Source: Myroides pelagicus
Lineage (GTDB): Bacteria; Bacteroidota; Bacteroidia; Flavobacteriales; Flavobacteriaceae
Direction: 5' to 3'
DNA: 50,808 nucleotides
Assembly: GCF_009711055.1 (NCBI RefSeq)
Contig: NZ_WMJY01000008.1
Span: 64,782-115,589, forward strand
Shown piece after piece: positions 17,305 through 24,883 of the stretch. A program made the position numbers and the translations under genes. The notes below the pieces were generated by a model. That model was not told the DNA's origin. It did no database searches and saw nothing but the letters and a program-made list of their open reading frames with translations. Position 1 is the stretch's first letter. Every line of letters begins with the position of its first letter.

Positions 17305-18348
17305 TTATATATTTTCTTGAATTGAATTATGTGCGTAATTCCTCCATTTTGCAATACATTGTTGCATATCATCTGGAACTTCTGTATCAAATCGCATATA
17401 TTCTTTTGTCACAGGATGCTCAAACCCTAAAGTCTTCGCGTGTAATGCTTGTCTAGGCAATACCTGAAAACAGTTTTCTACAAATTGCTTATACTTTGTA
17501 AAGGTTGTTCCTTTCAAGATTAGATTTCCTCCATATCGCTCATCATTGAATAATGTATGTCCAATATGTTTCATATGCACTCTAATCTGATGTGTACGTC
17601 CTGTTTCTAATCGACATGATACTAAAGTCACATAACCTAAACGTTCTAACACTTTGTAATGTGTTACAGCCCACTTTCCTTTCTCTTCATCGTCAAAAGC
17701 TGCCATTTGCATGCGATCTTTAACGTGGCGACCGATATAACTTTCAATTGTACCTTCTTCCTCTTCGACATTTCCCCAAACAATAGCTACATATTCGCGC
17801 TCTGTTGTCTTTTCAGCAAACTGTCGTTGCAGATCAGCCATAGCTACCTCTGTTTTGGCTATCACTAATAACCCACTTGTATCTTTATCGATACGGTGTA
17901 CTAATCCTGGACGTTCACTGCTGTTCAATGGTAGGTTTTCAAAATGATATGCCAACGCATTCACAAGTGTTCCCGTATAGTTTCCATGTCCTGGATGTAC
18001 TACTAAACCAGGCTTCTTATTCACCACTAATAACGCATCGTCCTCATAAATAATATCCAAAGGAATATTCTCTGGAATAATGACATTTTCGAAAGGAGGT
18101 TGCTTCATCAAGACACGGACAACATCCATTGATTTAACCTTGTGATTTGACTTTACAGGTACATCATTGACAAATATATTTCCATTAGCTGCCGCTTGTT
18201 GAATCTTATTGCGTGTTGCATTCTCTACTAAGTTCATCAAAAACTTATCTACACGCAACGGTGCTTGTCCTTTTCCCGCTTCAAACCTATAATGTTCATA
18301 CAACTCTTCTTCCATGTCGTCAAACATCTCTACATTATTTTCTAGCAT
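17305..18348 (-). CDS. rluD: RluA-family large-subunit rRNA pseudouridine synthase (RluD-like)
   Basis: A 347-residue enzyme that isomerises uridines in 23S rRNA. An N-terminal S4 RNA-binding domain (about 30-95, LRVDKFLMNLVENATRNKIQ) precedes the catalytic domain. That domain has the active-site HRIDKDTSGLLVIAK (about 150-164, catalytic Asp in RID) and GRTHQIRVHMKHIGHTLFND. The domain order matches RluD, which modifies 1911/1915/1917, though RluC-type specificity cannot be excluded. It follows the PASTA gene by 17 nt in an operon. Confidence 0.92.
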   Translation of the reverse strand: MLENNVEMFDDMEEELYEHYRFEAGKGQAPLRVDKFLMNLVENATRNKIQQAAANGNIFVNDVPVKSNHKVKSMDVVRVLMKQPPFENVIIPENIPLDIIYEDDALLVVNKKPGLVVHPGHGNYTGTLVNALAYHFENLPLNSSERPGLVHRIDKDTSGLLVIAKTEVAMADLQRQFAEKTTEREYVAIVWGNVEEEEGTIESYIGRHVKDRMQMAAFDDEEKGKWAVTHYKVLERLGYVTLVSCRLETGRTHQIRVHMKHIGHTLFNDERYGGNLILKGTTFTKYKQFVENCFQVLPRQALHAKTLGFEHPVTKEYMRFDTEVPDDMQQCIAKWRNYAHNSIQENI

Positions 18349-18365
18349 CTATATTCTCTTGATAT

Positions 18366-18959
18366 TTATTCAATTGCTGGAGCTACATCCAATTGCTCTG
18401 GTGATAATGGTGCTCTACCATCCCCTAATACAAAGTCAATAACAGAATTCTTCTGCACTTGATCACCTTGTTTTAATTCTTTCCCATTTTGAGATACACG
18501 CAGTACTACATCTTTTGCTATGCTAGGACTATAACTAACTTTACCTTTGCGCAACCCTAATGAAGTAATCATTGTCAATGCTTGTCTATACGTTAAGTCC
18601 TCTAAATTAGGCAACATTAAATTTCTATATTTAGCAGCATTGATCTTTACGTATATTTTTCTGTTTTCTTTTACAAAAGTGGCAGCCTTTGGATTCTGCT
18701 CAACAATAGAAAGTGGTGGAATATTTTTATTGAAATCCAACGTATCTAGAACTACCATTTGTAGTTTACTCTCTTTTAACTTATTTATAGCCTGTTCACT
18801 AGTTAGTTTTGTAATATTAGGCACCTCTATTCTTTGATCGTGATTTGTCGTTTTATCTAGCCACTGTAATGCTATAAACGCTCCTAATACACAAAGTAAT
18901 AAAGCTACAATTACAGATATCCAAAAAGCTTTACTGACAAAAAACTTAACTATTTTCAT
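18366..18959 (-). CDS. PASTA-domain membrane protein
   Basis: A 197-residue protein with one N-terminal transmembrane helix (about 12-33) and periplasmic PASTA-like repeats, with segments such as IEVPNITKLTSEQAINKLKESKL and LPNLEDLTYRQALTMITSLGL. PASTA domains usually bind peptidoglycan or beta-lactams, but this version has no kinase or transpeptidase domain. An upstream in-frame ATG (19013) would add 18 residues. I reject it because the -7 box (18976-18983) lies inside that extension. Located between rluD and the divergent ddl, a common flavobacterial arrangement. Confidence 0.88.
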   Translation of the reverse strand: MKIVKFFVSKAFWISVIVALLLCVLGAFIALQWLDKTTNHDQRIEVPNITKLTSEQAINKLKESKLQMVVLDTLDFNKNIPPLSIVEQNPKAATFVKENRKIYVKINAAKYRNLMLPNLEDLTYRQALTMITSLGLRKGKVSYSPSIAKDVVLRVSQNGKELKQGDQVQKNSVIDFVLGDGRAPLSPEQLDVAPAIE

Positions 18960-18975
18960 ACTTATTAATTTTAGG

Positions 18976-18983
18976 CAAAGATA
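18976..18983 (-). promoter_or_regulatory. -7 box of the PASTA-rluD operon
   Basis: TATCTTTG on the minus strand, 16 nt before ATG 18959. Confidence 0.5.
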
Positions 18984-19000
18984 TAAAATCAAGACAAATG

Positions 19001-19042
19001 CTTGATTTTTCATTCTTGATTTTTCATTCTTGATTTTTCTCT
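19001..19042. repeat. Three tandem 14-bp repeats
   Basis: CTTGATTTTTCATT occurs at 19001-19014 and 19015-19028, and CTTGATTTTTCTCT at 19029-19042. The array sits just upstream of the PASTA gene promoter, where -33 contacts would be expected. Confidence 0.85.
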
Positions 19043-19278
19043 CCCGATTTATTTATATCCTCCCAGCACTCTTTTTCATGTAACCTTTTCAAAAAATCCC
19101 CTCACCTTTCTACCTTCTTGCAAAAGCTTATTTACTTGATATTTCAAGTAATACTTTCATCATTTCCTCCCTGGAATTTACTAGTTAGCAAGTCTAAATC
19201 ATCAAAAAAAAACAATCCAAAAAAACTAGAAAGTATTCGTTGCGATTATTTAAGAGCAACTACTTACTTTAAAGGTTT

Positions 19279-19306
19279 TTTGTTTCTTTCTTTTATTATA
19301 CATTTG
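19279..19306 (+). promoter_or_regulatory. Promoter of ddl-coaD
   Basis: TTTG (19279-19282), a 16-nt spacer and TACATTTG (19299-19306), about 50 nt before the ddl ATG. Confidence 0.5.
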
Positions 19307-19357
19307 TTTTAGAGAAGGATCAATAAAGATTACAACCTTCTAAAAAAAATATTTCTT

Positions 19358-20338
19358 ATGAAGCATGTAGCAATCGTCATGGGAGGCTATTCAAGTGAAT
19401 GGAAAATCTCTTTAACCAGTGGTCAAGTAGTGTATGAAAGTTTGGACCGAACAAAGTATACTCCTTACAAAATACATATCCTAGAAGATAAATGGGTGTA
19501 CGTAAATGATCAAGACCAAGAATTTCCTATTGATAAAAATGACTTTTCGATAGTGGTCAATAATCAGAAAATTTCGTTTGATGTTGTATTTAATGCAATA
19601 CACGGAACACCAGGTGAAGATGGTTTATTACAAGCTTATTTTTCACTTATTGGTATGCCACAAACTTCATGTGACTTTTATCAAGCTGCACTAACAATGA
19701 ACAAAAGAGATATGCTGTCGGTATTAAAACCTTATGGAATTAAGACCGCTATTTCATATTACTTAAACCAAGGTGACTATATCGATACTGAAATGATTAT
19801 ACAACGCGTCGGTTTACCTTGTTTTGTAAAGCCTAATCGCTCTGGATCGAGCTTTGGCATATCAAAGGTAAAATCAACTGAAGAACTCTTAACAGCTATT
19901 GAAAATGCCTACAGAGAAGACAATGAGATAATCATTGAGAGCTTCTTAAATGGAACAGAAGTTTCGGTAGGAGTAATCAACTATCACGGAGAAGTGATAG
20001 TTCTTCCAATGACCGAGATTGTTTCAGAAAATGATTTCTTTGACTACGAAGCTAAATACTTAGGTAAGTCTCAAGAAATTACTCCTGCGCGAATTGATGA
20101 AAAAACTAAGCTTAAAGTAGAAGAAATAGCTATACGCATTTATAAAATACTAAACATGAAAGGGTTTTCACGTAGTGAATTTATTATTGTCGATGGCGTT
20201 CCATTCTTATTAGAAATGAATACGGTGCCCGGACTAACACGTGAAAGCATCTTGCCAAAACAAGCCAAAGAGGCAAATATTCCTCTGCCTGATTTGTTTG
20301 ACAATGCAATTGTCTTAGCTTTGCAATCAGCAAATTAA
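19358..20338 (+). CDS. ddl: D-alanine--D-alanine ligase
   Basis: Ddl makes D-Ala-D-Ala for peptidoglycan using ATP in the cytoplasm. The 326-residue ATP-grasp enzyme shows HGTPGEDGLLQAYF (about 84-97), the glycine-rich loop KPNRSGSSFGISK (about 159-171), and the metal- and substrate-binding EMNTVPGLTRESILPKQ (about 287-303). No vancomycin-resistance (VanA-type) features are evident. It heads an operon with coaD, 16 nt downstream. Confidence 0.96.
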   Translation: MKHVAIVMGGYSSEWKISLTSGQVVYESLDRTKYTPYKIHILEDKWVYVNDQDQEFPIDKNDFSIVVNNQKISFDVVFNAIHGTPGEDGLLQAYFSLIGMPQTSCDFYQAALTMNKRDMLSVLKPYGIKTAISYYLNQGDYIDTEMIIQRVGLPCFVKPNRSGSSFGISKVKSTEELLTAIENAYREDNEIIIESFLNGTEVSVGVINYHGEVIVLPMTEIVSENDFFDYEAKYLGKSQEITPARIDEKTKLKVEEIAIRIYKILNMKGFSRSEFIIVDGVPFLLEMNTVPGLTRESILPKQAKEANIPLPDLFDNAIVLALQSAN

Positions 20339-20354
20339 TTATAAACAGAAGAAT

Positions 20355-20807
20355 ATGAGAAGAGCAGTACTACCCGGTTCTTTCGATCCTATCACCAACG
20401 GACACTTCGATATTATACAAAGAGCACTACCTCTATTTGACGAAATCATCGTTGCCATTGGCGTGAACTCTGACAAAAAGTATATGTTTACACTAGAAGA
20501 AAGAAAGCGTTTTATCGAAGAAACCTTCAAAGATGAGCCTAAAATAAAAGTAGCAACCTATGAAGGGCTAACAACGGATTTCTGTTTCAAAGTAGATGCG
20601 AAGTTTATCCTAAGAGGATTGAGAAACCCAGCTGACTTCGAGTTCGAAAAAGCAATTGCGCATACCAATCGCTTTCTTACAAAACTTGAAACTGTTTTTT
20701 TACTAACTGCTGCTAGTACCTCTTTTATTAGCTCTAGTATTGTAAGAGATGTAATAAGAAACAAAGGTGATTATACTAAATTAGTCCCATCAACAGTGAG
20801 ATTATAA
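20355..20807 (+). CDS. coaD: Phosphopantetheine adenylyltransferase
   Basis: CoaD transfers AMP from ATP to 4'-phosphopantetheine, the penultimate step of coenzyme A synthesis. The 150-residue protein has the nucleotidyltransferase motif GSFDPITNGH (8-17) and the C-terminal TSFISSSIVRDV, equivalent to the ISSTxxR motif of the family. RGLRNPADFEFE is also conserved. It is the second gene of the ddl operon and is followed by a strong terminator. Confidence 0.96.
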   Translation: MRRAVLPGSFDPITNGHFDIIQRALPLFDEIIVAIGVNSDKKYMFTLEERKRFIEETFKDEPKIKVATYEGLTTDFCFKVDAKFILRGLRNPADFEFEKAIAHTNRFLTKLETVFLLTAASTSFISSSIVRDVIRNKGDYTKLVPSTVRL

Positions 20808-20820
20808 TCCTAAAACATAC

Positions 20821-20857
20821 AAAAGCCTATCTAATACAATTTGTTAGATAGGCTTTT
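20821..20857. terminator. Terminator after coaD
   Basis: AAAAGCCTATCTAA (20821-20834) pairs perfectly with TTAGATAGGCTTTT (20844-20857). Confidence 0.85.
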
Positions 20858-20884
20858 CTTATATACTTTCCTTTGTCTCTATTT

Positions 20885-20982
20885 CTTGCCAAATCCTATA
20901 GGTATACTTTAGGTTTAGGTGCACTTTAGTACCCAACAGCCTATCTCTTGGCAAGAAAACCTCAACTATACTGCAAGTATTC
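20885..20982 (+). repeat. Dispersed hairpin repeat, copy A (divergent)
   Basis: A roughly 98-bp element sharing with copies B (32291-32391) and C (43143-43243) the left TTGCCAA, a following CTATAG.TATACTT, GGTGCACTTTAGT, the internal CTCTTGGCAAG and a right end CTATACTGCAAGTATTC. The right end is the reverse complement of the left-arm type seen in copy B. It lies between the coaD terminator and the end of the converging NUDIX gene. Confidence 0.65.
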
Positions 20983-21022
20983 TTCAAGCATCATTGCATC
21001 TAAACGAGCTTAAAGACAAATA

Positions 21023-21628
21023 TTATTCCTTTAATAAACCTAACTCATCAATTAATAGCTTGATATTCTCATAGGAATTATTCATTGCCTCACGTATTTG
21101 ATCCTTGTTTAACCAAGCCACTTGTTCTATTCCTTCTTCTATTTGTCCTACTAACTCACCTTCGTATGTACTCGTCATTTCGTACCAAGTAGTTATTTTC
21201 AACTTATATTTACCATTTCGTTTAAAAATGTGATAGGTCTTTGGCAATTTTCGAACAATAGACAAATTTGACACACCTGTCTCCTCCTCAACCTCGCGCA
21301 TAGCGGTCTCTTCCATCTCCTCATTCTTCTCAATTCCTCCTTTAGGTAAATCCCACTTACCACTACGCAAAATAAACAATACCTCTCCTCTATCATTAAA
21401 GACGACTCCTCCACCTGCTTTCTGAACAGGTATCTTCTCCTTTATCTTCTTTAATATCTGTTTTTCGTTAGGATGATATAAAAAAGCCTTATCTATTTTA
21501 TTTTGAAAATATTTAATGATAATTTTGTCGATATCGACACTATCTAATAAGAACAGTTTAAAATCGGTTTCTTTCTCGATTTTATCTGTCAGAAACAATG
21601 GTTTGTCGTTTACAAAAACTTTATACAT
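21023..21628 (-). CDS. NUDIX hydrolase
   Basis: A 201-residue hydrolase of nucleoside-diphosphate-linked substrates. The Nudix box is intact: GGIEKNEEMEETAMREVEEETG (GX5EX7REUXEEXGU), at about residues 97-118, preceded by KWDLPK. A roughly 70-residue N-terminal extension is not part of the core domain. The start ATG 21628 (MYKVFVNDK) is preferred over an upstream TTG that would run into pyrE. The two start codons are head-to-head with 7 bp between them. The substrate is unknown. Confidence 0.88.
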   Translation of the reverse strand: MYKVFVNDKPLFLTDKIEKETDFKLFLLDSVDIDKIIIKYFQNKIDKAFLYHPNEKQILKKIKEKIPVQKAGGGVVFNDRGEVLFILRSGKWDLPKGGIEKNEEMEETAMREVEEETGVSNLSIVRKLPKTYHIFKRNGKYKLKITTWYEMTSTYEGELVGQIEEGIEQVAWLNKDQIREAMNNSYENIKLLIDELGLLKE

Positions 21629-21631
21629 TTG
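21602..21631 (+). promoter_or_regulatory. Promoter of pyrE, 4 nt before the start codon
   Basis: TTTG (21602-21605), an 18-nt spacer and TACATTTG (21624-21631) form an excellent Bacteroidota promoter. Only TATT separates the box from ATG 21636, so the transcript would begin at or next to the start codon. The box also contains the start codon of the divergent NUDIX gene. Confidence 0.65.
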
Positions 21632-21635
21632 TATT

Positions 21636-22277
21636 ATGATTTTTAATAAAGAAACAGCACACAAAACAGCCGAGTCACTTCTGCAAATTAACGCAATTAA
21701 ATTAAATCCTAAAAATCCTTTTACATGGGCTTCAGGATGGAAATCACCAATTTATTGTGACAACCGTATTACATTGTCTTATCCAGAAATCCGAAAATTC
21801 TTACAAAAAGAATTTGCAGAGAACATCATTGCAAAATATGGCAAACCAGATGTAATCGCAGGGGTAGCTACTGGAGCTATCGGAATAGGGTTACTTGTAG
21901 CAGAGGCATTGGAACTACCATTTGTTTATGTACGTCCTGAACCAAAAAAGCACGGAAGACAAAATCAAATAGAAGGACAATTAGAGGCTGGTAAATCTGT
22001 AGTGGTAATCGAAGACCTTATCAGTACTGGAAAAAGTAGCTTACAAGCAGTAGAAGCTTTAAAAGCTAATGGTGCTAATATCCTAGGTATGGCTGCAATC
22101 TTTACCTATGAGTTTCAAGTAGCTGAGGACAACTTTAAAGAAGCGGGTATTGAATTAACAACACTTAGCAACTATACTTCACTATTAGAAAATGCCGTGA
22201 ATCAGAAATACATTTCAGACAGTGATTTTGACACACTACAAGAGTGGAGAAAAAACCCTGCCCAGTGGAATCAATAA
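21636..22277 (+). CDS. pyrE: Orotate phosphoribosyltransferase
   Basis: PyrE joins orotate to PRPP to give OMP in pyrimidine synthesis. The 213-residue product begins MIFNKETAHKTAESLLQ and carries the PRPP-binding loop VVVIEDLISTGKSS (about 120-133) and the conserved KNPFTWASGWKSPIYCDNR substrate region. The frame is open further upstream, but that extension would be antisense to the NUDIX gene. The -7 box also lies just before this ATG. The SRPBCC gene follows 21 nt downstream, probably in the same transcript. Confidence 0.96.
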   Translation: MIFNKETAHKTAESLLQINAIKLNPKNPFTWASGWKSPIYCDNRITLSYPEIRKFLQKEFAENIIAKYGKPDVIAGVATGAIGIGLLVAEALELPFVYVRPEPKKHGRQNQIEGQLEAGKSVVVIEDLISTGKSSLQAVEALKANGANILGMAAIFTYEFQVAEDNFKEAGIELTTLSNYTSLLENAVNQKYISDSDFDTLQEWRKNPAQWNQ

Positions 22278-22298
22278 TAACCCCAAAAACAAAAGGAT

Positions 22299-22691
22299 AT
22301 GAATTTAGAAAGTCCAAAAGTAACCGTAAATAAATCAGCAGAATATATCTTTAATGCTTTGACAGACGTTAAAAACTTTGAAAAATTAATGCCTGAATCA
22401 ATTGCTAAATTTGAAGTAACAGGAGAGGATTCTTTTATCTTCGCGTTGAAAGGTATGCCTGAGATTAAACTTAAAAAGAAAGAGCAAACACCTAACTCTA
22501 CAGTAATTTTAGGAGCAGCTAGTGATAAACTTCCTTTTACATTAACAGGAAATATTACAGAGGTAGATGCTGAAAAAACCGAAATACAATTACAGTTTGA
22601 AGGAAGCTTCAACCCTATGATGGCAATGATGGTTAAAGGTCCTATCGGTAAGTTTATCGAAGCCTTAGCTGGAAACATGAATAAATTATAA
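22299..22691 (+). CDS. SRPBCC (START/Bet v1-like) family protein
   Basis: A 130-residue cytoplasmic protein with the helix-grip pattern of polyketide cyclase/SRPBCC proteins: VNKSAEYIFNALTDVKNFEKLMP at the N terminus and a long C-terminal helix (PIGKFIEALAGNMNKL). Such domains bind hydrophobic ligands in a cavity; the ligand here is unknown. It is in one transcription unit with pyrE and ends at a strong terminator, which hints at but does not prove a link to pyrimidine synthesis. Confidence 0.8.
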   Translation: MNLESPKVTVNKSAEYIFNALTDVKNFEKLMPESIAKFEVTGEDSFIFALKGMPEIKLKKKEQTPNSTVILGAASDKLPFTLTGNITEVDAEKTEIQLQFEGSFNPMMAMMVKGPIGKFIEALAGNMNKL

Positions 22692-22703
22692 GGCCAAGCA
22701 TAT

Positions 22704-22732
22704 AAAAAAAACGAGCAATTGCTCGTTTTTTT
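22704..22732. terminator. Terminator after the pyrE operon
   Basis: Perfect hairpin AACGAGC-AATT-GCTCGTT flanked by eight A and eight T; it can also serve the converging lipoprotein gene. Confidence 0.9.
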
Positions 22733-22742
22733 TATATCTTCT

Positions 22743-23501
22743 TTATTTCAATTTTACTTTATATCCTAGTATCGTAGGATCCTCCATAATATCTCCAACT
22801 TTAAACTCTTTCGTAAAGCTTTTTCCATCTGCACTAATCACAGCATCTGGATAAGATACAGATTTAATTTTTCGGTCAAAACTAACCTTTACAATATAGG
22901 TAAACATCTTATCCATTCCACCCATATTTGTCTTTTTCATTTCAGCAGTATCAACCTCTTTTACTTTTCGCTCAAATACTTTCTTACTGCTCTCGTAATA
23001 AGTCTTTTCACTGACTACTGAATTAAAGTCCATTGCATCTTTTGATGGGTTCTCTTTATCTTTTGTTACTTTGCTTAATTCTTCTAATTGAGCAAACGTT
23101 TTATTCAATTGATCAGAATCCTCAGCATCAATTCTAAAGTTTACATCACCAACACTATCATTCATTACAAATTTAATAAGAACATTGTCTAAATTTTTGA
23201 ACAGGTCTGGATGCTCTGCTAACAAACTATCTTTTTTTTCTTGTCCATTCTCTTCTTTTGCTAAAGCAAGGTCAAGATATTGTTCGATTGTCAACTCTTT
23301 TCCATTAAAGAAATCTAAAGCTTTCCCCATATCCTTTTGCATACTATCTTTTGCATCAGGTGAAAACTTCATCAATTCAGAAAAGTCTAAGTTGAAAGAA
23401 TAATCGATATTCCCTTTTCTATTAACGTGTATTTCCTCTTTCATTACACATGACTGTAGAGAAACAACCATGAGCATACACAACATAAGTATTTTCTTCA
23501 T
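22743..23501 (-). CDS. Lipoprotein of unknown function
   Basis: A 252-residue exported lipoprotein with a type II signal peptide, lipobox SLQSC (Cys at about residue 18), followed by VMKEE. That acidic stretch could favour surface export as in other Bacteroidota, but this is uncertain. The mature part is mostly polar, with no domain I recognise; it begins with IHVNRKGNIDYSFNLDFSE. The start is ATG 23501 rather than 23528, because a -7 box (23517-23524) lies between them. It converges on the pyrE operon. Confidence 0.75.
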   Translation of the reverse strand: MKKILMLCMLMVVSLQSCVMKEEIHVNRKGNIDYSFNLDFSELMKFSPDAKDSMQKDMGKALDFFNGKELTIEQYLDLALAKEENGQEKKDSLLAEHPDLFKNLDNVLIKFVMNDSVGDVNFRIDAEDSDQLNKTFAQLEELSKVTKDKENPSKDAMDFNSVVSEKTYYESSKKVFERKVKEVDTAEMKKTNMGGMDKMFTYIVKVSFDRKIKSVSYPDAVISADGKSFTKEFKVGDIMEDPTILGYKVKLK

Positions 23502-23516
23502 AATGATTATTTTTTT

Positions 23517-23524
23517 CAAAGGTA
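23517..23524 (-). promoter_or_regulatory. -7 box of the lipoprotein gene
   Basis: TACCTTTG on the minus strand, 15 nt before ATG 23501. Confidence 0.45.
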
Positions 23525-23606
23525 ACACATTAGATATATAATCCTATAAAAAACTAGATAACCTAGACTTCACCTGTTACTAGAAAAACTACTAATTGCA
23601 AAGAAA

Positions 23607-24442
23607 CTAATTCAATCTTTTTACTGAGTAATAAGATACAGGTCCGCTTCCTGTATTTCCCTCACTAAAAGCTTTAACTGTTAACTCATGCTTTTTTGAA
23701 AGAAACCCAGTAACAACACGAAAAGACTATTTTACATCTTTAACTAATTTCACAGCAGTTATTAAAGTATATGTTTGGAAACCTATCTTATTATTAGGCA
23801 TAGCCGTATAAGTATCATTTGTTCTTGCCAACCATCTTCCAATTTTTGCGGTTTCAGGATTTACAAAATTATCTTCCCAAATTCCTATAACAGGACGAAT
23901 TTTAATCGTTTGATCATAAGTCGCACCTCTACTTTCCTCATCATCACCAAAAGTATCATAAGAAAGTTGAGCATTAATAGTCACTAGATAAATACCAGTT
24001 TCATCAACTTTAAAGGATCCAGAATTTAAATATTATTACAAGTATCTATAATTTTAGTATTTAGAGTATTAATAATCTTAGGTTCAATCATCGTTTCAGT
24101 AAACTTAAAATCAGTATCCATTAAATATGTAATCTCCTCTGCAATCTGCATATTACCATTTACAGCAATTAATGAACCTGAACTTGTAGCTGGCACCTCT
24201 GGTATTGCTAATGTAGCCCAACTAGCCGCTTTGTCTGGACCATTAGACTTCAATATTTGACCATTTTTTCCAGGATCACCTAAAGTTGTTGCAGTACCAC
24301 CTAATCGAATATCTTTTGACACTTGCATATTACCATTAACATGTAAATCTGGTAAAGGTACCTCTACCTTAACTCCCATCTGCGCATAACCATCAATACT
24401 AGACATTACAACGACAACCATTATCATAAAAATATTTTTCAT
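23607..24442 (-). pseudogene. Broken gene for a secreted protein: frameshift plus in-frame TAG
   Basis: Three consecutive minus-strand segments read as one exported protein. Segment 1 (24442-24029) has a signal peptide (MKNIFMIMVVVVMSSIDGYAQ) and a body with the repeated phrase NGNMQ, including DPGKNGQILKSNG, as in flavobacterial secreted surface proteins. It ends at a premature TAA in an AATAATATTTAAA tract (about 24025-24037). The next frame continues at once with NSGSFKVDETGIYLVTINAQLSY, a C1q-like beta-strand pattern, down to an in-frame TAG at 23727. The same frame then stays open for 39 codons (ending GSGPVSYYSVKRLN) to the stop at 23607. The original length would have been about 275 residues. 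The function is unknown. Confidence 0.7.
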
Positions 24443-24502
24443 AGCTTTTTTTGCAGTCTCTAAAAAGTCAATCTTGAAAATACATGACAATAAACTTATA
24501 CC

Positions 24503-24543
24503 AAAAAAAAGCAAGTTATCTAATGTAGATAACTTGCTTTTTG
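24503..24543 (-). terminator. Terminator after clpS
   Basis: AAAAGCAAGTTATCT pairs with AGATAACTTGCTTTT around AATGT; it lies 40 nt past the clpS stop and before the broken gene. Confidence 0.85.
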
Positions 24544-24582
24544 TTCATTTTTATGATCAAATACAATTGATCTAAATGTCTA

Positions 24583-24858
24583 TTAAACTATTTCTGCACT
24601 TAGACCGGCATCTAATAGTTGTAAACATTGGTTCTTTAACTTTTCAAACTCACCACTTTTTACAGTGCACTTTCCTTTATAATGTACTAACATAGCACAT
24701 TGCTCAGCTTGTAAACTTGTGTGATTACACACTCGAATAAGTGTTTCTATCACATAGTCAAACGTGTTGACATCATCATTATGCAAAACTAATTCACTAG
24801 TTCCATTAAGTAGCTCTGCAATATCAACTTTCTCTAGAATTTGCTCCTTCGTACTCAT
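24583..24858 (-). CDS. clpS: ATP-dependent Clp protease adaptor ClpS
   Basis: ClpS delivers N-end-rule substrates to ClpAP. The 91-residue protein has the conserved LVLHNDDVNTFDYVIETLIRV (about 22-42) and the motif QAEQCAMLVHYKGKCTVK (about 51-68), which form the substrate-binding face. Its N-terminal tail is somewhat longer than usual. It is 25 nt downstream of prmA, so it is probably in the same operon. Confidence 0.93.
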   Translation of the reverse strand: MSTKEQILEKVDIAELLNGTSELVLHNDDVNTFDYVIETLIRVCNHTSLQAEQCAMLVHYKGKCTVKSGEFEKLKNQCLQLLDAGLSAEIV

Positions 24859-24883
24859 ATTTCAATGATTCTTAATTGTTTAT

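Larger units (their letters stand above)
18960..19357. other. Divergent intergenic region with promoters, a tandem repeat and a dyad
   Basis: About 400 bp between the PASTA gene and ddl. It holds the PASTA -7 box (18976-18983), three 14-bp tandem repeats (19001-19042), a 7-bp dyad TACTTGA-TATT-TCAAGTA (19133-19150), and the ddl promoter (19279-19306). No gene was seen; the open frame at 19118-19312 is low-complexity and unsupported. Confidence 0.6.

Noticed and set aside
19118..19312. A 64-codon frame before ddl
   Set aside because: Low-complexity, overlaps the ddl promoter and lacks any supporting signal.
22271..22678. A 135-codon open frame on the minus strand
   Set aside because: Antisense to the SRPBCC gene, with no start signal or homology pattern.
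23727..23729. Programmed read-through or recoding at the TAG
   Set aside because: A second, independent lesion (frameshift) upstream makes simple gene decay the better explanation; no recoding signal was seen.
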